This document shows, one piece after another, positions 7,222-10,255 of a stretch of 10,255 nucleotides of DNA. The DNA is from Bacteroidia bacterium. GTDB taxonomy: Bacteria > Bacteroidota > Bacteroidia > Flavobacteriales > NORP286. The notes under the pieces were generated by a model that saw only the letters and a program-made list of their open reading frames with translations, did not search any database and was not told where the DNA came from. Position numbers and translations under genes: made by a program. The stretch covers positions 1 to 10,255 of the forward strand of contig JAESTI010000323.1 of the NCBI GenBank assembly GCA_016763665.1, in the 5' to 3' direction. Position 1 is the stretch's first letter, and each line of letters begins with the position of its first letter.

Positions 7222-7363
7222 AAGTTGCTTAAACTAAGACCTTTAATAAGACATAAGAGTCTACGATTCTAAATGGTTCTTTAGCAACTTTTAAAAGAAT
7301 GGGGACTGATACAGGCAATAGGCCTAAGAGCCTGGCGGCAGCCAAAGTTCACCCCATTCTTTT
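7222..7363 (-). ncRNA. Candidate IS110 bridge RNA in the transposase leader
   Basis: The noncoding leader holds nested inverted repeats. A perfect 12-bp pair AAAAGAATGGGG / CCCCATTCTTTT (7293-7304 and 7352-7363) encloses 47 bases with smaller stems (TGGC-tgcc-GCCA, AGGC-tcttag-GCCT, CAGGC/GCCTG on the minus strand). Next toward the gene is an 8-bp pair AAGTTGCT/AGCAACTT (7222-7229 and 7283-7290) enclosing AGAC/GTCT. A TAACTTTG box lies just upstream. Size (~140 nt), same strand and position upstream of the recombinase match known bridge RNAs of IS110-group elements. The target- and donor-binding loops cannot be assigned safely by eye. Confidence 0.5.
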
Positions 7364-7380
7364 TTGTTATTAACAATTTT

Positions 7381-7388
7381 CAAAGTTA
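7381..7388 (-). promoter_or_regulatory. Promoter -7 box for the IS110 leader RNA
   Basis: TAACTTTG on the minus strand fits TAnnTTTG exactly and would start transcription about 10-15 bases before the first long stem of the candidate bridge RNA. No -33 TTTG is visible at normal spacing; that position holds a G-rich run instead. Confidence 0.3.
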
Positions 7389-7439
7389 TCAACTCCCCCC
7401 AGCCCCCCCTATTTCATCATCATTATTATCTTTAAATAA

Positions 7440-7447
7440 TATCTTTG
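7440..7447 (+). promoter_or_regulatory. Promoter -7 box for the CapA-family gene
   Basis: TATCTTTG fits TAnnTTTG and is followed by CAAAC. Transcription from it would give a leader of about 75 bases before the ATG at 7528, with the GC-rich palindrome 7457-7474 inside it. No convincing -33 element is visible. Confidence 0.3.
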
Positions 7448-7456
7448 CAAACCTAA

Positions 7457-7474
7457 AGGCCGGCAGGCAGGCCT
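7457..7474. repeat. GC-rich palindrome AGGCC-GGCAGGCA-GGCCT
   Basis: Perfect 5-bp arms AGGCC (7457-7461) and GGCCT (7470-7474) enclose GGCAGGCA. It stands out from the surrounding AT-rich DNA and is embedded in the leader of the CapA-family gene. It may be a dispersed genomic repeat or a leader hairpin; the window holds only this one copy. Confidence 0.5.
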
Positions 7475-7527
7475 AACTATGTTTGTGATTTTTGACAAAG
7501 AATTCTTAACACCGAAAGTTTAATTAG

Positions 7528-8589
7528 ATGAGCGAAAAGTATTTTTATATCATCACAGTTGGTATTTTAGCTTTTAAACTAGATTGCTTTTCACTACCGC
7601 AATCAGGTGTTCTGGAAAAAGAAAACAAATCCATAATAATTGGAATCACAGGGGATGTAATGCTTGGAAGATTGGTTAATGAACATATATCAAGAACTAA
7701 TTATTCTTATCCTTGGGGAAATATGCTTAATATGTTGAAAAGTAATGACCTCAATCTCATCAATTTAGAAACAACCCTTACTACAAGTACAAAAAAAGTT
7801 CTTAAGGTCTTCAACTATAAAGCTGACCCAGATAAAGTACAATGCCTGATTGAAGCAAGAATAGATGTTGTGAATCTGGCAAACAATCACATCCTCGATT
7901 TTTCTGAACGGGGTTTGATCGAAACAATTGCTACCCTTGACAAAGCAGGAATTAAACATGTTGGTTCAGGAGTAAATAAGAAAGAAGCTCTTTCACATGT
8001 AGTCATTAAAAAGAAAGGAATTACTATTGGAATCTTGGGCTTTACTGACAATGAATCAAGCTGGGAAGCAGAGGAAAATAAACCTGGAACTAATTATCTA
8101 AGGGTTGGTGATATTGAAAAGATTGAAAATCAGATAAAAAGGATTAGAGATAAGGTAGATATTTTGATTTTCAGCTTCCATTGGGGCCCTAATATGAGAC
8201 AGAAACCCACCGAAGAATTTCAGACGTTTGCTCATAAAGTCATTGATTTGGGTGTTGATATATTTCACGGACATAGTGCCCATATTTTTCAAGGTATTGA
8301 GATTTATCAAGGGAATGTTATTCTGTACGATACCGGTGGTTTTGTTGATGATTATGCAGTGGACCCTCTTTTAAGAAATGATCAGTCATTTTTGTATTTA
8401 ATGGAAGTATCAAAAAATGGTGTTCAAAAAGTTGAATTGGTCCCAGTTTTAATATCCTATATGCAAGTGAACCAAGCAACTGGTAGTGATTACCGTGAAA
8501 TAGTTAATAAAGTAAAGACATTGTCTGAGGAATTTGGCACAAAGATTATTGAAACAAATGAGGGGTTATTTGTTGAATTGAAGGGATAA
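7528..8589 (+). CDS. CapA / PGA_cap-family metallophosphatase-fold protein (353 aa)
   Basis: The family motifs occur in order: TGDVMLGR (41-48), NLETTLT (79-85), NLANNHILDF (116-125), HWG (218-220), GHSAH (248-252) and YDTGGFVDDY (267-276). The D, N and H residues of these motifs make up the calcineurin-like metal site of the fold. Members were named from CapA/PgsA of poly-gamma-glutamate capsule synthesis, but many stand-alone members have no proven substrate, and no capB/capC-like gene is next to this one. Residues 5-20 are hydrophobic and could be a signal or anchor, though KLDC is a poor lipobox. The ATG at 7528 follows directly on an in-frame TAG, so no earlier start is possible. It is flanked by an IS110 element on the left and REP-like palindromes plus an IS3 element on the right, so it appears as a lone accessory gene. 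Confidence 0.9.
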   Translation: MSEKYFYIITVGILAFKLDCFSLPQSGVLEKENKSIIIGITGDVMLGRLVNEHISRTNYSYPWGNMLNMLKSNDLNLINLETTLTTSTKKVLKVFNYKADPDKVQCLIEARIDVVNLANNHILDFSERGLIETIATLDKAGIKHVGSGVNKKEALSHVVIKKKGITIGILGFTDNESSWEAEENKPGTNYLRVGDIEKIENQIKRIRDKVDILIFSFHWGPNMRQKPTEEFQTFAHKVIDLGVDIFHGHSAHIFQGIEIYQGNVILYDTGGFVDDYAVDPLLRNDQSFLYLMEVSKNGVQKVELVPVLISYMQVNQATGSDYREIVNKVKTLSEEFGTKIIETNEGLFVELKG

Positions 8590-8652
8590 GATACCTTCAT
8601 AAAAGTGAAAAAATCAATTAGCGGCTTTTCTTCTATACTTTACTCCTGCTGG

Positions 8653-8711
8653 CACGGATTTGCAATTCGTGTCTACCTATTTTTGTAATTTAAGCTCGGA
8701 TTATAAATCCG
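8653..8711. repeat. Pair of REP-like palindromes downstream of the CapA-family gene
   Basis: Two related inverted repeats lie 25 bases apart. CACGGATT-TGC-AATTCGTG (8653-8671) has one mismatch between its arms, and CGGATT-ATA-AATCCG (8697-8711) is perfect and continues with TG. Both share the GGATT/AATCC core, and the first arm of one can also pair with the last arm of the other. This is the form of REP elements arranged as a pair. On the transcript they may also act as a 3' end structure for the CapA-family gene. The IS3 element starts 12 bases further on. Confidence 0.55.
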
Positions 8712-8723
8712 TGTGAGAAGAGT

Positions 8724-8758
8724 TGGAGTTGCTACCTTTGAATGGACATTAAGTTAAG
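8724..8758 (+). repeat. IS3 left terminal inverted repeat
   Basis: Starts TGGAGTTGC and contains AATGGACA and AAGTTAAG, which recur inverted at 9951-9985. The ATG at 8742 lies inside this repeat, a reason to prefer the later start at 8784 for orfA. Confidence 0.85.
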
Positions 8759-8783
8759 CTCGAAACCCTTAACTTTAACACCT

Positions 8784-9098
8784 ATGAAAAAAGAAAGAAG
8801 ACATTACGACAGAGAATTCAAGAAGATGACTGTTGAATTGGTTGAATCTGGGAAAACAACCAAAGAAGTTGCAGAAGATCTAGGAATAACACAAGACTTG
8901 GCAAGGAGATGGAGAAGAGAGTTTCAAGTAAATCAATCAGGTTGTTTTTCAGGTAATGGTAATGCGAATTTAACTCCTGAACAAAAAGAAATAGCCCAAT
9001 TAAAAAGGGAGTTGCGAGAAGCTAATATAGAAAGAGATATATTAAAAAAGGCAGTAAGCATCTTCTCCAAGAGCGATGGCAAATTTATGAATTCATGA
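8784..9098 (+). CDS. IS3-family transposase OrfA (HTH protein, 104 aa)
   Basis: From MKKERRHYDREFKK the protein has a helix-turn-helix (about residues 20-45: SGKTTKEVAEDLGITQDLAR.W), a glycine/asparagine-rich spacer, and a leucine-zipper-like helix (about 65-95: EIAQLKRELREANIERDILK). This is the Transposase_8 / IS3 OrfA pattern, a DNA-binding subunit that recognises the ends and makes the OrfAB fusion by frameshifting. The frame also has an ATG at 8742, but that lies within the terminal repeat and adds residues not typical of OrfA, so 8784 is preferred. Its stop TGA (9096-9098) overlaps the ATG of orfB in an ATGA junction, which implies translational coupling. Confidence 0.88.
   Translation: MKKERRHYDREFKKMTVELVESGKTTKEVAEDLGITQDLARRWRREFQVNQSGCFSGNGNANLTPEQKEIAQLKRELREANIERDILKKAVSIFSKSDGKFMNS
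9044..9050 (+). promoter_or_regulatory. A_AAA_AAG slippery site for -1 frameshifting
   Basis: AAAAAAG is in the correct phase of orfA (TTA AAA AAG, codons at 9042-9050), the heptamer used for programmed -1 frameshifting in IS3 elements such as IS911. After the slip the new frame runs without a stop through KHLLQERWQIYEFMKMN into orfB and would give the OrfAB transposase. Confidence 0.6.
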
Positions 9099-9955
9099 AA
9101 ATGAATACTACACAATTTGCTATTGAGAAGATGTGTTGTGTCTTTAAGGTAAGTCGAAGCGGTTACTATGCATGGCTAAACAGAAAGCCATCTAAACGGG
9201 CAGATGAAAATAATATGTTGATTAAGGAAATAAAGCAGATACATCAACAGAGCAGACAGACATACGGTAGTCCAAGAATTACCGAAGAGCTCAAAAGTAG
9301 AGAATATAAAGTATCACGTCCTAGAGTAGCCAGATTGATGAAAAAGGAAAACATACGAAGTAAGATCAAAAAGAAATATATAGTGACGACAAACTCAAAA
9401 CATTCATTTGCAGTTGCACCGAATATTTTGGAAAGAAATTTTTCTACAGATGCTCCCGGAAAAGTTTGGGTATCGGACATTACCTATATTAAAACAAAGC
9501 AAGGATGGCTTTATTTAACTGTGGTAATTGATTTGTTTGATCGTAAGATAATCGGTTGGGCCTTAAGTTCTTCTATGAGTACTGTTGATACAACTATTCC
9601 TGCACTGAAAATGGCTTTAAAAAACAGGTCGAAGAGTTCATTATTAATTTTCCATTCAGATAGAGGAGTTCAGTATGCATGTGATGAGTTTAAACAATTA
9701 TTAAAGAAGGAGAATATTTGTCAAAGCATGAGTAGAAAGGGTGATTGCTGGGATAATGCTGTAGCTGAAAGCTTTTTTAAGTCTCTTAAAACTGAATGTG
9801 TTTACCATTACTGTTTTGAGTCAAGATCAATAGCTGCCAGGTGTATTTTTGATTACATAGAAATATGGTATAACAGAAAAAGAAGACATTCTGCTTTGGG
9901 ATATAAAACACCAATAGAAATGGAAAATTATTTTTATAATTATTTAGCAGCTTAA
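9095..9955 (+). CDS. IS3-family transposase OrfB (rve integrase domain, 286 aa)
   Basis: Catalytic part of the IS3 transposase. An N-terminal HTH_21-like region (KVSRSGYYAWL, 18-28; QTYGSPRITEEL, 55-66) precedes the RNase H-like rve domain with the DDE triad: D128 in WVSDITYI, D189 in FHSDRGVQYA and E225 in CWDNAVAESFF. The D189-E225 spacing gives the DD(35)E pattern of the family. The end, YNRKRRHSALGYKTPIEME, is also characteristic. The stop codon (9953-9955) lies inside the right terminal repeat. Translation can start at the ATG overlapping the orfA stop, or be reached by -1 frameshifting from orfA. No break is seen, so the gene appears functional. Confidence 0.95.
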   Translation: MKMNTTQFAIEKMCCVFKVSRSGYYAWLNRKPSKRADENNMLIKEIKQIHQQSRQTYGSPRITEELKSREYKVSRPRVARLMKKENIRSKIKKKYIVTTNSKHSFAVAPNILERNFSTDAPGKVWVSDITYIKTKQGWLYLTVVIDLFDRKIIGWALSSSMSTVDTTIPALKMALKNRSKSSLLIFHSDRGVQYACDEFKQLLKKENICQSMSRKGDCWDNAVAESFFKSLKTECVYHYCFESRSIAARCIFDYIEIWYNRKRRHSALGYKTPIEMENYFYNYLAA

Positions 9956-9985
9956 CTTTTTGTCCATTTTTTTGTTGCAATTCCA
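9951..9985 (-). repeat. IS3 right terminal inverted repeat
   Basis: Inverse complement of the left repeat with 9 mismatches in 35 positions by eye; it ends in TTCCA at 9985. It includes the last codon positions of orfB. Confidence 0.85.
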
Positions 9986-10011
9986 CCCTTGAGCTTGGTT
10001 TTCCCGACTAG

Positions 10012-10255
10012 ATAGAGCGCAACGCAGCCCTTTTGGCAAAAGTGGCCAGAAAACAAGGCAATTTTAAAGAGGCCCTTGAAATGTACGAGCTACAGGTGCA
10101 GTACCGAGACAGCATGAAAAACGAAGAAACACAAAAGGCGGCTGTGCGCCAGCAGACAAAGTATGAGTTTGAAAAGGCTCAGTTGATAAAAGAGCAAAAG
10201 CAAAAAGAAGAAGCAAGGATATTGACAGAAGAAAGAGAGCGCAGGGACAACCTGC
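10012..10255 (+). pseudogene. 5'-truncated TPR/coiled-coil sensor-type protein, continues past window
   Basis: The frame is open from just after a TAG (10009-10011) to the window edge (81 codons). It encodes VARKQGNFKEALEMYELQVQ, which reads as the end of a tetratricopeptide repeat, then RDSMKNEETQKAAVRQQTKY and a long charged coiled coil rich in E, K, Q and R. TPR arrays followed by such a coil and a membrane helix are common in Bacteroidota sensor kinases, cyclases and regulators; which output domain follows is not visible. The N-terminal repeats are absent: 26 bases upstream the IS3 element ends, and nothing before the element (8590-8723) looks like the missing half. The gene has probably lost its 5' end in the rearrangement around the insertion. 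Confidence 0.55.

Larger units (their letters stand above)
6199..7388 (-). mobile_element. IS110-family insertion sequence, ends approximate
   Basis: An intact IS110-type recombinase gene with a long structured noncoding leader upstream and a short region downstream. IS110 elements generally lack clear terminal inverted repeats and target duplications, so the true ends cannot be set by eye. The coordinates run from the stop codon to the promoter-like box before the structured leader. The real left end may lie anywhere up to about 7460, and the right end between about 6150 and 6199. Confidence 0.7.
8724..9985 (+). mobile_element. Complete IS3-family insertion sequence (1262 bp)
   Basis: The element carries orfA and orfB and is bounded by imperfect terminal inverted repeats of 35 bp (8724-8758 and 9951-9985; 26 of 35 positions match by eye) that begin with TGG and end with CCA, as usual for IS3 elements (TG...CA). 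Both genes are intact and a slippery heptamer is present at the expected place, so it looks active. The flanks (GAGT on the left, CCCT on the right) show no 3-4 bp target duplication, which suggests a later deletion or rearrangement on one side. Confidence 0.9.

Noticed and set aside
7293..7363. Rho-independent terminator on the plus strand (12-bp stem followed by T's)
   Set aside because: The loop is 47 bases and itself structured and no plus-strand gene leads into it; the leader-RNA reading explains it better.
6177..7452. TGCAAAC direct repeat at 6177-6183 and 7446-7452 as possible IS110 boundary duplication
   Set aside because: A seven-base match in these AT-rich flanks is expected by chance and IS110 elements usually make no such duplication.
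8742..8783. Upstream ATG extension of IS3 orfA
   Set aside because: The ATG lies within the terminal inverted repeat and the extra residues are not like OrfA proteins.

Overview
The window looks like chromosomal DNA of a Bacteroidota bacterium (probably a Flavobacteriia- or Sphingobacteriia-like environmental lineage). The reasons are two large secreted proteins with C-terminal type IX secretion (T9SS) sorting domains of the VYPNP...LYDLMGRR type, SprB and PKD repeats, AT-rich DNA with no Shine-Dalgarno motifs, and promoter-like TTTG / TAnnTTTG boxes typical of the phylum. No T9SS machinery, tRNA, rRNA or CRISPR array is visible.

Left half (1-6028, all minus strand): a repeated two-gene arrangement. 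In transcription order it holds an intact 187-aa four-helix membrane protein of unknown function (5465-6028), a 1052-aa SprB-repeat surface protein (2123-5281), a decayed 3' fragment of a second copy of the membrane-protein gene (1866-2056), and a PKD-repeat surface protein that runs off the window (1-1775). The two surface proteins have different ectodomains but nearly identical sorting-domain DNA, and the DNA upstream of both is homologous. The upstream copy of the large protein carries a 96-bp palindrome-ended insertion (5347-5442) with a perfect 8-bp target duplication. The paralogous region at 1831-1880 preserves the empty site. The insertion falls between the -33 and -7 promoter elements that can still be read in the empty copy. 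The partial protein A appears to have a frameshift within its signal peptide.

Right half (6199-10255): a mobile-element-rich stretch. An intact IS110-family recombinase gene (6199-7194, minus) is preceded by a noncoding leader with strong nested inverted repeats (7222-7363) and a TAACTTTG promoter-like box, a good candidate for the bridge RNA of this element. A CapA/PGA_cap-type metallophosphatase-fold gene (7528-8589, plus) follows. Behind it are two REP-like palindromes (8653-8711) and a complete IS3-family element (8724-9985) with 35-bp imperfect terminal inverted repeats, overlapping orfA/orfB and an A_AAA_AAG slippery heptamer. The element abuts a 5'-truncated gene for a TPR/coiled-coil protein (10012-10255) that continues off the right edge.

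The genes do not form one pathway. The left part is a surface-protein locus shaped by duplication, module exchange and a small insertion. The right part is an accessory insertion hotspot around a cell-envelope or polysaccharide-type CapA gene. The most interesting points are the promoter-splitting miniature element with its empty-site paralog, the candidate bridge RNA, and the decayed tandem membrane-protein/adhesin pair.
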